A stretch of DNA of 64,000 nucleotides from Cyprinodon diabolis (taxonomy: Eukaryota > Chordata > Actinopteri > Cyprinodontiformes > Cyprinodontidae): positions 28,437,837 through 28,501,836 of the forward strand of contig CM060069.1 of NCBI GenBank assembly GCA_030533445.1, written 5' to 3'. How positions within the stretch are numbered: the stretch's first letter is position 1; each line of letters begins with the position of its first letter. Shown piece by piece: positions 1 to 12,300 of this stretch. A model generated the notes under the pieces. The model did not search any database and was not told where the DNA came from. It was given only the letters and a program-made list of their open reading frames with translations. A program made the translations under genes and the position numbers.

Positions 1-837
1 CCAAGCAGAGGTAGATAATCCAGGTACAGATTATCTGCCTCTGACTTTAATTCTCAAGTCAAGAAAGCCACCAATAGAATACATTTAATGTTTGCAACAT
101 TTCAGCAAATAAGACGTAACTGAAGCAGCAAGTTTTTTTTGTTTTTTTTGTTCCATTATTATGTGACAAATTCACCAATGTCTGACAAGTTTAAGCCAAA
201 CTATTAAAAACCATCACAGTCAATGGAAATAACCTCTGATATTCACTTCTGGTTCCAGAATAATCAGACCTACAGTGACTGCGCTGACCTGTGGTCTATT
301 TTTAAGGTCTATTTTTAACAGTTGATCTGAATCAACTTTTTTATTTTTTTGTATGTGGCCTGTCCTGTTTGTAAAAATCAACCTGTCATAGGACTACACA
401 GATGATTATTAGTCTCCGTGGCTAACACTGGCATATTTACATGGGGACTCATGATATTGACTAAAGGTCCCCTATTATGCAAAATTCACATTATAAACAT
501 TGTGTAACAGCCAAATCTGTTCTGAAGCCTGTGTATGAGATTCAAAAATGGAAGAAAAAAAAAAACTTTAACCTCTATCATTGCCTTTCTCCACCTCTTA
601 GCTAATGTGTGCTCAAAATGGCATGTTTAAAAAAATCATTCCCTTTATGATGTCATTAGGGGAAATAGAATGTCCAGGGTGGTCTGTAACAGCCCACTGG
701 CCAAGCTCCGGCATTCGTCTTATGTATTATACCACCATAGGCTACCTTTACAGACTGACTGGTTGTCATGGATACAGGTTCTTGGGGCGTGTCCTTTGGT
801 AAAATGGGGGTGTGGAAAGCCAATACTTTAATTTTAA
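1..837. other. Intergenic, no feature recognised
   Basis: AT-rich sequence with short T and A runs. No exon with splice signals, no known repeat end and no long reading frame of gene-like composition was recognised. Confidence 0.5.
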
Positions 838-1038
838 CTGAACTTTATTGATCTCGCACAGAAGAAAATTTACCTCTGCAATTAAACAGTTCTCTGGGGG
901 AGCAGTGGGCTGCCAGGGAGCAGCTTGGGGTTTAGGGTCTTGCTCAGAGAGCCAGAGTGGCAGTCCTTGGGAGTGGGGCTCAAACTCAGACCCTCAGGAT
1001 TCCAAGCTCTATGCCCTAACCACTAGAACACCACCGCC
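838..1038 (+). repeat. Dispersed repeat fragment (SINE or LINE-tail type)
   Basis: The block opens with ACTTTATTGATCTC, a string common at the ends of dispersed fish repeats. It continues with a GCAGTGGGCTGCC stretch and a tail of the CCCTAACCACTAGAACACC type, which is typical of fish interspersed repeats. A 124-residue frame runs through it but resembles no protein. A second, more decayed copy lies at 6310-6443. The family name is not certain. Confidence 0.45.
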
Positions 1039-2031
1039 CAAAAAAAGCAGGGAATCCAGAGGAGGATATTTCTTTCGTAAAGGCTGCCTGCTTAATCTGA
1101 GAGGAATTTTTTTTCACAAACAACAAAAAAAACAGGCTCTGTGGGCCTCATTGTTAATATTTTTTGTTTTCAAATGTAGAATAATGTGGGACATTTCATA
1201 TGCACTGTGCTATTTCAAATAAATAAATATATATACATATAAGACCTGATTATATTCAGTATCTATTAAAAGAAAATGGCTCCAGTTCAAAACCCAAATG
1301 TATTCTTTTTATAAGGCTGAGAAGCACTTACATTGTTTTTCGTATCTTAAATATATACTCAGTTCTTTGTAAGATCTTAGAGTATTTTTTATCTTCTCTG
1401 TTATTGAATCAGACAGCTGCCCTTCACTTCATCAATAGTTTTGTGTCTGTTTGATAGGTTTGCTTTCTCTTCATATTGCCTATGAAGAGAAAGCAATTAA
1501 TGTGTATTTCTCCCCTTCATCAATAGAGGTCCCACTTTCCTTAACTTAAAACCTTTGATTTTTTCTCACTAGAGAAAGACTTTCAGGGGGACACAAAGAT
1601 CCTGTATATTGTTTTGAAGAATTAGCCATTTCCTTTAAAATTCACACTTAGTCAGCACTGTTTTTCCGCTGCAGATATTTGTGGTTTGGTCCTCCTGATA
1701 CATCATCTGTTAATGTTGAGAAACATCTGTCCTAACTTGTGAGGACAGCAGCTGCGTCTCAGCTGACCTCAGTGAACCACAGCCATGACTGTTTGTTTCT
1801 GAGAAGTCAGAGCTGTTTTATAGCTCTAGATTTTAAACCATATGGTTTCTGTTCGTCGTTACTTTAACTCCATTGGCTGAAAACCAGGTGGGTGGATCAA
1901 AAGTCAAAGCAAATATCAATCCAACCTTTGCCAGCCTCTGTCAGTTTGTTCACCTTAGTCTGCTAGTAGGCTAAGGTCTTGAAAGTTGTTTCAAATATAT
2001 TCATCTTGCAGCTGTATGTCCTCATAGAACC
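1039..2031. other. Upstream region of the first lipocalin gene
   Basis: About 1 kb of AT-rich sequence before the start codon at 2032. It should contain the promoter and 5' UTR, but I see no TATA box or factor site clear enough to place the transcription start. Confidence 0.4.
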
Positions 2032-5000
2032 ATGAAGACCAAAGTGCTCTCTGTCGCTATGGTGATGATGTGTGTGATGGTGGTCCAAGCAGTGAAGCCA
2101 CAAAAAGATTTCAACTTGCAGAAGGTAAAACTCACATTTTGTGTTTTCAGTGATAATTTTATCAATCTTGGAAACAGAATCTACTTTGTGATTATCAGCC
2201 ACTGATTGGTGACACTAACAAGCTGCTTTTAGTAATAAGGATTGATGTTTAACACATGAGATGTTGAGAGATGCAGAAAGGTGTTTCATGTGGTAGAATG
2301 ATTTCTAATAGAATATTGGCTTGGCTTTATAAGACTATTTCAGATCTTTCAATAATGTCTTTAAAGCTAAATTTTCCACAAATGTTTAAGTAACCAAAAA
2401 GGATGGAAAACGGATGTTATAGTATATTAGACATAGTTGAAGAAACGGTTGTGTTCATCATGAATTTGTTAAGATGTTTTTAAACTGAAGGTATGAAAAG
2501 ATGCTGTGACAAAATGCTGTAGTCTTTGAGTCTTGTTATGCTGGTGAACGTTTTGCATCATGATCGTAAACAGCTCATGTACGTTAATTTTAGTAAACCG
2601 CTATGCCTCCTTGTATAGTCAACAGGTTTGCAAATGTTTACCCACCAAACACTATCCTCTCCTAAAAACAGGGAGCTACATTGAGACTTAAGAAATGACA
2701 TGAGACTTTCATAAATCAGTAAACATTTTTGGCCAGTTTTGAATATTTACACAATTTATTGCTTCCATGTAATCTTCACCTGTAAATGCATGTATTGATC
2801 CACTTCTGTCAATACTTCTCTGGAAAACATGTCATGAAAAAAACTTTAACGTTTAAACGTGTACATTTATATCTGTGTACTATTAGATGCAACAAACACT
2901 ACTTTACAGGAAGTAGTAGAGCAAACTCACCCTACCTAGGGCGACATATGAAGGTGGTTATGCTTAAATTTTGTGACGCACATGTCTTGAAATTAGTTTG
3001 TATTAGTTTCAGCTTATATCGGAATCGGAACTTCAGTGTTTGGAATATCTGCATATCAAATATCGGGAAAAAAGGCAATATCATGCATCCCTAATATCTC
3101 CCTTATATATATATGGGGGGTGGCTGTGGCTGCAGGGGATGGTACCTGTAGATGGGAACCTGCAGATCCCCCCTACCAACTCACCCCCAACCCGGTGCTT
3201 AAAAACTAATGATAACTAATGATAGCCAACTGAGACCGACCATAAAGTGAAATAGACCCGAATAAAGTATTTATGAACTAATGTTAAATACTAAATAAAA
3301 AATCAAAAACAAGTGCTGAAATTCAACAGTTACTTACATACTGGACTATTTTTTATCAAGTATTATCAACTATTTTTTTATCATTTTTATCAAATGTTGC
3401 ATCTCTTAAAAGAAGGAAGTGCAGCAATCTTGACCTTATATTTGGAAAAAAAAATGTCTATAAATCATATAAAACTAAGGTTTTTCATAATCCCCCAAGA
3501 AATTTTAAAAAACTTTATATGAAAGTGAGATTTCCATCTCAGAGTATAAGAGTATTGTATTGTATGTTGTCTTTTTATGTCAATCCTTATGGATTTTTTT
3601 GTATTTTCCATTTGCAAAAGATTTAATAATTTCAATGACAATTCAAAGTAGCAAATCTGTTTTCAAGAGGAAAATAAACACATATAATTTGCACATTTTT
3701 CTCTTAAACCCCAAACCTGAAATAAAATCTACTATCTTTGTCTTGTTTTTCATTTAAAATATTTTTTGTGCTTTAATGTGTGTTAAGTTTGCAGGTAAAT
3801 GGTACAGAGTTGGGCTCGCCTATGACTCTCCTGGCTTTGAGCGCATGAGAGACAAAGTGAAGATCTCCATGGGGATTGTCTCAGTAATGCCCAGTGGCAA
3901 TGTCAACCTGACAATGTGGGAAGCACTGTGAGTCCAAATAAATGCTTGGCTGATACATTTAGTCATGACATAAAGCCACAACCTGATTCAACCTGACAGC
4001 AAGGGAGCGAGATTAGCTGTTCAACTCAACCCTTTTTCATTACACCTATTGCCTTATTTATAAAAAGTTATGCACAATAAAATACAACTACATCTCCCTG
4101 TTTCTTTTTTTGCTTCAGAACTGGACTCTGCATGCTTAAATTTTACCAATATAACAAGACAAACGTGCCTGGACGGTTCACCTACTACAGCACCCGTGAG
4201 TATTATCAGATTTCATCACGTGACACAAAAACTGACTGTTAAAATGAGAAGAATCATAATCAAGTTTTATTAACAATTAATTAATTGTTGCACCAATGAT
4301 GGATTTCTTTCCAGTGGTACAAGACACAGCAAATGTGTATTATGTCACGCATGGAATAAACAGACGTAAAAATAAACCTCCATACATGATATAAAAGTAT
4401 GTACATTATAAGGACAGATTTAAAAGTATATCCTAAAGGAGTGAGGAGTGTAAAATGCTAAAAGCTTAGAAGTTGACAAGGTGCAATGCATGTGATATAC
4501 TTATTCAGACTGTGGAGGATGTTTAGCAGCATTGAATAGTCTATGTCTGTGTAGGCGAGAGACAAAATCTATAAATATTTGAAGAATGACTGTTCATGGA
4601 TCAGTGTCTTCCTCAAGTATAGATAGAGAACCTCACATCTGCCCCACTGATCCTCAACCCAGGCATGCCACAGGGTTGTATCCTCAGCCCTTCCTTCCTC
4701 ACTCTCTTCACACACGACTGCTCCCATATTAAACATGGTTTGAAAGGTTGGAGACCATTGCCGTTAGCAGACCCTTTTCACAGGGGCACGTGCCCCGTTG
4801 TGGATCTGCGGTGCCTGGATATGCCTGGGGCACTGATTTTTTTCTTAATTAATTTTTTGGTTTTCACAGCTCTGCTTACACAGCGGAGATGAGAGAGGAG
4901 AACTCTCCAAAATAAGCCAGTCACAATTGATCGACAGCTTCGCAAAAATAAGGCCAGCCTGGGACGCTACCGTTTACTGTTAAAAAAATTAACATCCAGC

Positions 5001-7351
5001 TCTCCCATCTTTCTGGCCATAATATCCTCACCTCATAGGACCATCACCATCACATCATCATAGGATGGGCCCAAATAGAAATGATAAACACAGACATGTA
5101 TGTATGTAGAGGTGTTTTTTTGTTTTTTTCAAGTTCATGTTTGCTGATAGATATTTAATGAAGATATTGTGCCTTCATCAGTAGTAGATTAGAGATATAC
5201 AATTAAGTTCACAAGTGGGCCAATTCAATTCAGTTTGGTTCAGGTAGATATTTAATGATGCAGAAAATAACAGTCTGATTGTACAATTTACTTATGACTC
5301 TTTATAATAGTAAATAAGTGCTATAAAATATTTGCTCGCGTGTTTGCATTAATTATCTGTGCCCATGCTTTTTTAAAATAAATAATTGCCCAAAAATTGC
5401 CTTGCGCGCTCACACTTTTTTTGGTGCCCTATTGTGCCCCTGTACAGTTTTGGGTCAGCTGACGATGGCACCATGATGGTTCTCCATAACAACAATGACT
5501 ACTACAGAAAAGAGGTCCACAGACTGACACAGTGACATTCAAAGAATAACATTATCCTGAGTATCAGCAAGACCAAGGAGGTTTAAGTAGATTACAAGAG
5601 GCCCAAGGCAGAGAACAGGCTCTTCTCTGCATATGTAGGGAGGCAATAGAGAATATGGATGACAAAGTTATTCTGCATTCTAGTAACTCCTAGAAAACCA
5701 AACAACCGCTCGTCTTTTTAGAAGGCTTGAACGGACCAGACTATCTTCTTAGCTTCTTGCATAGTTAGATGTGGTGACAAAAGAAGTCATCCTGTGCGTC
5801 AGTGTGACAGTGTACTCTGGGAGCTGCATGGCACAGGAGAGGATGGACTTAGCTCAGGTGGTGAGGACAGCACATCTACTAGAACTAAACTCACCTCAAG
5901 CTACATCAGTCCAGAAAAGGCCCAGATACAATACAGAGATTCCTGGTCAATGCACTATTGCACCACCTTCGTCAGTCAAATGGTACATAAATATTTAATC
6001 CCAAAGAAACAGACTTGAAAAAAGTAGGGTTTTCTGGGAAAGGTCTTACAAATTCAATTACCTTCAGCCACACGCTCACATGTTCACATACATGCTCCTG
6101 CTGGGAATGAAACTGATCATCAGCCCATCTCTCAGACTGGGCTGGCAGTAGCAGCACTTTAAGCACACGCTTCACCCCTGATAACAATCCTTCCTATGTA
6201 CAGTACATGCTTTATACATAAGCTTTATTTTGTCATTGCAATTTATTTTATCTCATTTATGTTTTTATAATTCCATTGAATGTGACATCACCTAGTGTTT
6301 GGCTTTAAGCATCTGGAGAGCAATCTGGGGCTAAGGATTTTGCTCAGAGAATGAGAGTAGCAGTCTGTGAGGATCAGACTGGGTTTCTAAAGCCTTCTAA
6401 GAACATCTACACTCTGCTCTAAGCGCTTTGCCACCAAACACAAGTTTAACCAATTTTTTCCTAAGGGGTTTTATATTTTGTATTCTATTTTATTTTTCTG
6501 AGGATGGTTATATTTCCAAAACATGTCTGCAAGGATGTTTTATATTTTCAACAAGTGCTTAAAATTTTTTCAGCATATTAATGTACCTTCTAAGTCAGGA
6601 GCTAAATTTTAGTAGGGTTTTTATTATGACCTTAAAGATTTTTTATTATTCTTGAATCTTATGGTCTTCTTCCAAATGCTGTTAAATTAAAAAATTTGTT
6701 TGTTTTTTTTCTTTCCAGGCCATAGCATTGTGAAGGACATCACCGTAGTGGACACAAACTATACTGAATACGCTGTGGTTCTTAAGTACAAGAATTTTAA
6801 CAGAGAATACACACAGGTGGCGCTTTACGGTGGGTTCCAGAGACATACAGGAAGCAAACATTTATATTTTAATATCTGCGTCACATGTGATGTGATGAGT
6901 CAGTGTAGCTCATCCGCTTCTGTATTACAGCTCGCTCACCAAGAACCAGCATAGAAGTGATGCAGAAGTTTAAAGCCTTTGCTTTGTCCCATGGTTTCCC
7001 CCGAACATCTATTTTGAGTCCTCCTCCAGCAGGTAAAAAAATAAAAAATTTAATATTAAACTTTTTCACTACATATTTTTCATTTCTTTTTTTCTGAAAC
7101 AGTGAATATGTTTTTTTTTATGGCTTTAAACATCAACAGTGCATGAGTAAAGGCTTGATATATTTTACTCTGTGTAACGAATCAGTATAATATATGACTA
7201 TCAGTTCCTGCAAATAGGGAAAACATTTTTTCACTTTTTTCATTATATTCAAAGAGTTTTAGTTGTGTGTTAATGGCTGGAAATGTTCTCTTTAAATTTA
7301 CCAAAATGTTTTTGTTTTTTCTCATTAACAGAGAACTGTCCAGCATCATGA
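2032..7351 (+). CDS. Secreted lipocalin, prostaglandin D2 synthase-like (ptgdsb-type), six coding exons
   Basis: Exons read by eye: 2032-2124, 3788-3927, 4119-4195, 6719-6829, 6931-7032 and 7332-7363 (stop 7349-7351). All have AG/GT borders and the phases join to 180 codons. A hydrophobic signal peptide (about residues 1-20, ending VVQA) is followed by DFNLQK, the lipocalin GxW motif as FAGKWY at the exon 2 start, VVDTNYTEYAVV at the second conserved region, and LYARSPRT near the third. Cysteines in GLCMLK and near the C-terminus (ENCPAS) match the conserved lipocalin disulfide. Family members are secreted carriers of small hydrophobic ligands. The position of the L-PGDS catalytic cysteine is Gly here (KISMGIV), so enzyme activity is unlikely. 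The likely name follows the DFxLQKxAGKWY start and ECPA-like end of fish L-PGDS relatives; another lipocalin subfamily is possible. Intron 3 holds LINE and hAT debris. Confidence 0.85.
2990..3094. repeat. hAT-like repeat end fragment (intron 1)
   Basis: A sequence with repeated ATCGGAATCGG-type and ATATCGG strings ends in ATCATGCATCCCTA. This resembles the terminal part of common vertebrate hAT elements whose ends read TAGGGATGCA. The opposite end was not found, so the call is tentative. Confidence 0.3.
4620..5965 (+). pseudogene. Decayed LINE reverse transcriptase in intron 3 of the first lipocalin gene
   Basis: Three frames give pieces of a non-LTR reverse transcriptase in the right order. 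First comes GMPQGCILSPSFLTLFTHDC (the PQG palm motif) near 4659-4720. Next is SADDGTMMVLHNNNDYY near 5457-5505, matching the catalytic ADD motif and the sequence after it. Then NNIILSISKTKEV near 5545-5583, and finally a post-RT thumb-like stretch with MAQERMDLAQVVRTAH near 5828-5876. Frames change between pieces and stops interrupt them, so it is dead. The PQG and ADD pieces are separated by the insertion at 4781-5442. The motif spacing suggests a CR1/L2/Rex-type LINE, but the clade is not settled. Confidence 0.7.
4781..5442. mobile_element. Probable non-autonomous hAT element inserted in the LINE remnant
   Basis: The segment starts CAGGGGCAC and ends GTGCCCCTG, a 9-bp terminal inverted repeat of the CAG...CTG type seen in hAT elements. 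It interrupts a LINE reverse transcriptase remnant between its PQG and ADD motifs. No transposase is encoded. A clean 8-bp target duplication was not found, which lowers confidence. Confidence 0.45.
6310..6443. repeat. Decayed second copy of the 838-1038 repeat (intron 3)
   Basis: The order of strings follows the repeat at 838-1038: a GGGGCTAAGGATTTTGCTCAGAGA core, a GTAGCAGTC segment, then a tail of the TGCTCTAAGCGCTTTGCCACC type. The similarity was found by eye and is imperfect. Confidence 0.4.
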
Positions 7352-7363
7352 TCTGGACATTAG

Positions 7364-7490
7364 GTGAGAGTCAATATGATTGATTTTCAAAAGGAAACTA
7401 GAAATAACGGCTCTGTAAATGTCTGTAAAGTTTAAATTAATCGTTTCTTTTCTGTGTTGTTTTTTTTTGTTTGTTTTGTTTTTTTCTCAG
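7364..7490 (+). other. Probable intron in the 3' UTR of the first lipocalin gene
   Basis: Twelve bases after the stop codon a GTGAGAG donor (7364) is followed, after a T-rich tract, by an acceptor TTTTTCTCAG ending at 7490. Its position corresponds to the intron after exon 6 in the two paralogs downstream, so a seventh, non-coding exon starting at 7491 is expected. Confidence 0.55.
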
Positions 7491-8038
7491 ATGAAGCAAA
7501 TGGAATTTCCTCTGATCTACTATTTTAACTTTAATTGCTTGATAGTTTAGGTTGTTTAGAAGCCTGTGCCATGCATGTGTGCAGGACATTTTTTCAGAGA
7601 AATATTTCCCTTCTTAAAAACTGTTTTTTTTTATTCTGAAATGTCTTTTTAATCTCTTGATACTTGTTGCACCTTTAAAACACCTTTTTCGAACAACTTG
7701 AGACTTGCTAAAAACTACTAAAAATGAAATCTTATTTTGATACTCCTCAGTCCCAGATGCAACTGTCTGCAAACCTTAGATATGCAGAAACTTTCAGGTC
7801 ACTGAAATGAGGACTAAAATATAACTGCATCTTGCAGATAAAAGTTTTTGTCATTTCCTTCATGTTCTTTTTTTATTTCCTCAGATGTTATTAACTTTAC
7901 GGGTTATTCTTTTACATGATTTTCTCCCATGTTTCTTTTTCTTCCAATGTATATTCTGTATTAGATATCTTTTCTTGAGTTTTGTTCCTTTTTTCATCAT
8001 GTAAAGGACATCAGATTACCTTATGCATAATAGTGTTA

Positions 8039-8044
8039 ATAAAA
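8039..8044 (+). terminator. Poly(A) signal of the first lipocalin gene
   Basis: AATAAA about 690 bases after the stop codon (about 560 after removing the UTR intron). It is the first canonical signal I see in the T-rich 3' region. Confidence 0.5.
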
Positions 8045-8065
8045 GCTCATACCCCACTTTAGAAG

Positions 8066-9363
8066 TTTGAAAGTGTTCAAGACTTATAACAAATAAATAC
8101 AAAAGGATAATTATATTCTTTGAACATTAATAGTTTGAAGGTAGGGGGCAATTATAGCATAGTATAAGATCCAGTATCTTGGACAGCAACTGGAAAATAG
8201 TTAAAGACCTTTCAAATGTCAAACATCACAGATTTCCTTAAAGCTCTAAGGTGAGATTCACATTATAGAATGTATGTTTTTATACTTTAATGAAAGTGAG
8301 ATACACTTTCGGCTGCATGGGTTTATAAAAGATTCTTTAGCACTATGGAAAAAAAACTATTTAATTGCTCATATGTGTTTTAAGGCTTTGATCACCACCT
8401 CAAGGAAGGAGAGCGACAGTAAATAGTAACAAGCAGAGGTTAAGTAGGATTGCATTATTAAATGCTGCAGAGAGCCATGCAAAAATCTGGTTTCTCTCAT
8501 ATCTTATTAAAAGGATTTAAAATCACAGAAATGGTTACACTGGATATTGTATCTGCTTAAAAACCATAAGCTTTAATACCTGGTTACACCAATATTACTG
8601 GCCCATGCCTGCTTAGCAAACATTTTATGAACAAAAGCTTATAGACTGTATTTATAAAGATTATATAAAGAAAAAAAGTTAGAACTGTAAATTTACAGTC
8701 ATTTTTACTATTTTTTAAGGCTGCACTTTAAAAAAAGATGAAATTGTCCAGAGAGCTGTTCCAAACGAAATTTCTTTTTTTGTTTTACACTTGTGTAAAC
8801 AAAATGACAAATAAAATCTGTCTAAGACTAAGACAGAAACATGTTGAAAGGTTAATGAAAGACAGCAGCCAGCCTGAAAAACTTAAATCTAACAACCTTT
8901 GCCTCAGTGAGAGCATTAAAAAAAATGTTAAAATTTTCATATGACCATGCCGTATTTCATTGTGTACAGGACATAAAGTCAACCAAGCGGTTTGTTGGAA
9001 TGAGTCACTTTTGTAATCTCAAACTTCATCAAAGTGGATCAATGTGATTCTAGATACACACAAGTGGCAGCCTGTAATGATATTATTACAGATCCACCCG
9101 CAGCAGCAGAGCAGCCCTTTTCCCCACTAACCAGCTGTTAAAACCTAACAGATATTGATTGGTTACATGTTTGGAGATGACTTCAAACTCTGAAGTCCAG
9201 AGGTTTATTTCTGATTAGTCTGAACAACAAACACTGGAATAGTGATGCTCTGACCTTTGCTCTTTGTCTTTGAAAGCGGGTGGGGAAAATGGGGATTCAA
9301 AAAGCAAACATTTGATGGTTAGACCTGAAAAGGCTCAGACTTAGCCAAGGCACATATTTTAGG
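8066..9363. other. Intergenic between lipocalin genes 1 and 2
   Basis: About 1.3 kb, AT-rich, with no exon or transposon end recognised. It must carry the promoter of the gene starting at 9364; no TATA box could be assigned with confidence. Confidence 0.4.
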
Positions 9364-12300
9364 ATGCAAAGGATGGTGCTTCTGCTAATTCTAGTGGTGG
9401 ATGTCGGATCAATATGGGCCCTCCAGATGGACTCAGTGATGGGAAAGGGTCCAGTAACAACACAGGAGAACTTTGATTTGAAACAGGTGGGTGTGGATTA
9501 TAGTAAGTAATTATTTGCTTCTGCTCTTTGTTAATGTATTAACATTTCAGAATATTTTTTGACCGTATGATTTTTTTCCCTTTTCTTTTTTCTAACAGCT
9601 AGTTTATTTAAAATAGATTTTTCTTTGTGTTATTAACCACCTCTGTGAAAACTTTTTACATTTGCCACATCAGTTCTCCTGCAGATGGCCTAGATATAGA
9701 GCAAGGTTGTGTATCTTCCTTTCAGTTTACAGGACGGTGGTTTGAAATAGCTGCAGTGTCTACATGTCCTCACTACATGCAGCGCAAACAGAGAAACCCT
9801 ACCATTGTGGCGCTGGAAGTGAATCATGTCCCTCCTCAGGACAACTTTACAAAGACAGCCTCTGCCTTCAGGTCAGACTCCTGACTTTTGTGTTGATATA
9901 CTGTATCATTGTTAAGCTTTTTGTATGATCTGTACTGTATCTTTTTCAGTAATGGCACATGTAGGGAGACATTGACAGATTTTAGTTTGACCAGCACTCC
10001 AGGGCGATTCTTTCACCATGCTGCAAGTAGGTCCCTCTGCATACCTTCCCCTACAGCCTTTTTATGTCATGTTAAGTGGGTTAAAAAGATTTTACGAAGC
10101 AGAGCATACAAAAATTTGTTCTAACATTAAATAAATGTACTCTAAAGTGTAGAACATAGTTCAACATATTCCAAGCTTTCTTAATCAAGTAAACAAAGAT
10201 GAAGCCAAAATGGAAGAAAAAAAATGCCTGTGTAAAATTCAGAACACCCAAAGCTTCATAAGTTTACATATCCACCCTTTTGGCCACAATAAGTATCAAT
10301 TGTCTGATTTTATAACTCTCACATTACTACTGAACATTTTTAACCTTTCAGTTTGATTCAACCAATTATTGTGTGCAGACTCTAGTTTTGCATTTCTATC
10401 AGGCTTAAGTTTGGACTTTGCCAGGTTCATGTTAAAACCTTTCAGGATTTCTGGAGTTGATTTCCAGCTTTGCCTCAGCTCCTTCGGCTGTCTGTGAAGA
10501 TTTTGGTTATATAGCTTACTTCTTTATCAACTCTACTGCTCCAAGGTGCTCTAATCCTGTGACTATAAAACAGACCTGGACCACACCATTGATTTGAGAA
10601 ATTTGTGCTGCTTTTGTGTGTTGGGATTTCATGCAGCATGTTTAAAATTTTTCCTAAAGTCTTATGCTTCATTCACATGCAGCTATTCAACCCTAACTTG
10701 TTCTGCCCTGTTCGTTTTATAAAGAAGAGTATTTTTATTCCAACTAAATTATACTTCTTAAGGCTTTTTCTACTAAAATATGTCAACTTGTTACCTGGGA
10801 TGTGTGGAATATGAAATGTGGCTCTTGGGATTCTTTCTTCCGTTTCTTTGAGATTGATCTGACCATAGAATAATCTTGGAGGGAGGTCTTTTACTTAATT
10901 TCCTTTTAGGATTAATAAAATATTTTTGTACTGAACTCAATTGAATTTTTCTTGTAGGTGCCTCTGAATAATGATTAACTTTAGGGATGTTTTTCCTTAC
11001 TTGGTACAAGCTACAGAAATTTGCCATTTATGAGTTGTAACATATACTTTCTCTCCTAAAGACGAGGTAAACATTAGGGTGTTCTTATATATGTACACAC
11101 AGCTTTTTCTTTTTCATTTTGCCTTCATTGTTCAACTGATAACAGTTTGTAATGTGCTTTTTGCTTTTGTAAATTTTAAGCTAGATTCAATCATTTTAGA
11201 CCTCATGTTTTTGGCATGTTCTGAAATATGCAGTCCTACAACTGAAAGAGGGTGCACTATGCTTTAGCTAATGATTTATGTGAAGCGGTACCAGTGGTAT
11301 CAAATGAAACCTCCCCTCTACAGGATTTGGAGCAGATGTCGATTCCTTCGTCGTTCACACCAGCTATAATGAATACGCTCTGTTGCTGCAGCTGAGCACA
11401 GAGAAACCATCAGGAAATCAAACCACCATAGTCAAGCTTTACAGTAAGTCACTGACTTCTGCGCAAAGCTCATATCCAACTCAGACCTATTTTACCGCCA
11501 TATGGAAAGAGCTTTTGTGCTGTCAAGCAGTATTCTTTATAACAAACTATGTCAAATTTAGCTATTTTGCACACAACATACCTACATTTATGTTTGGTTT
11601 ATGCTATATTTAACCACAATGTCTACTTTTGTAAATACATTTAGGCAGAAACAGGCTGATAACAGGACCTTCTAGGCAGGAGACATGAGTCTTTAAACTA
11701 TTTCTAGTCTCCTTTGTTAAAGTCAGAGGTGTCAAAAGTATAAATTTGTCTTCCTCAAGTAGAAGTAGAAACCCTACTGTTCAAAAACACTTTTGTTGAA
11801 GTTAAGAGTTTTAACTTAAGCTTTTTACTCAAGAAAAAGTGTTCAAGTACCTTTTTTAAAACTTCTTAAATTATAAAAGTAAAGGAAAAAACATTTAAGG
11901 GCCACTTTACCCAATTAAAGGAAAATTCTTTCTACAATTCTGGATGATAACTTCCTTACAATAATTTTTTTTTAGTTTTATAACTAATGGCAACAGTTTC
12001 AAATTTAACTTTGCATCATCTTGAAAAACTATTTATGTTGGTTTGTGGAACCACAACTTGGTGCAATCACAAAGAAATTAATTGTCTGATTGTTTTTGAT
12101 CATTTTCATCTTTTTTTAAATTTCAACAGACCATAACGAAAATCAACTTAAATGAGATTAAAAAATAATTACTCCTGTGAAGTATAGATAGCCAACATTT
12201 CTACTTAAGTAAGGTAACAAAGTGTTTGTACTTTGTTACTTGATACCTCTGGTTGAAAGAGAAATACAATAAACGGTTTCTTTCTCAGGTCGAACTGTAA

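Noticed and set aside
848..1222. 124-residue plus-strand frame
   Set aside because: Lies in a dispersed repeat and has no protein-like conservation.
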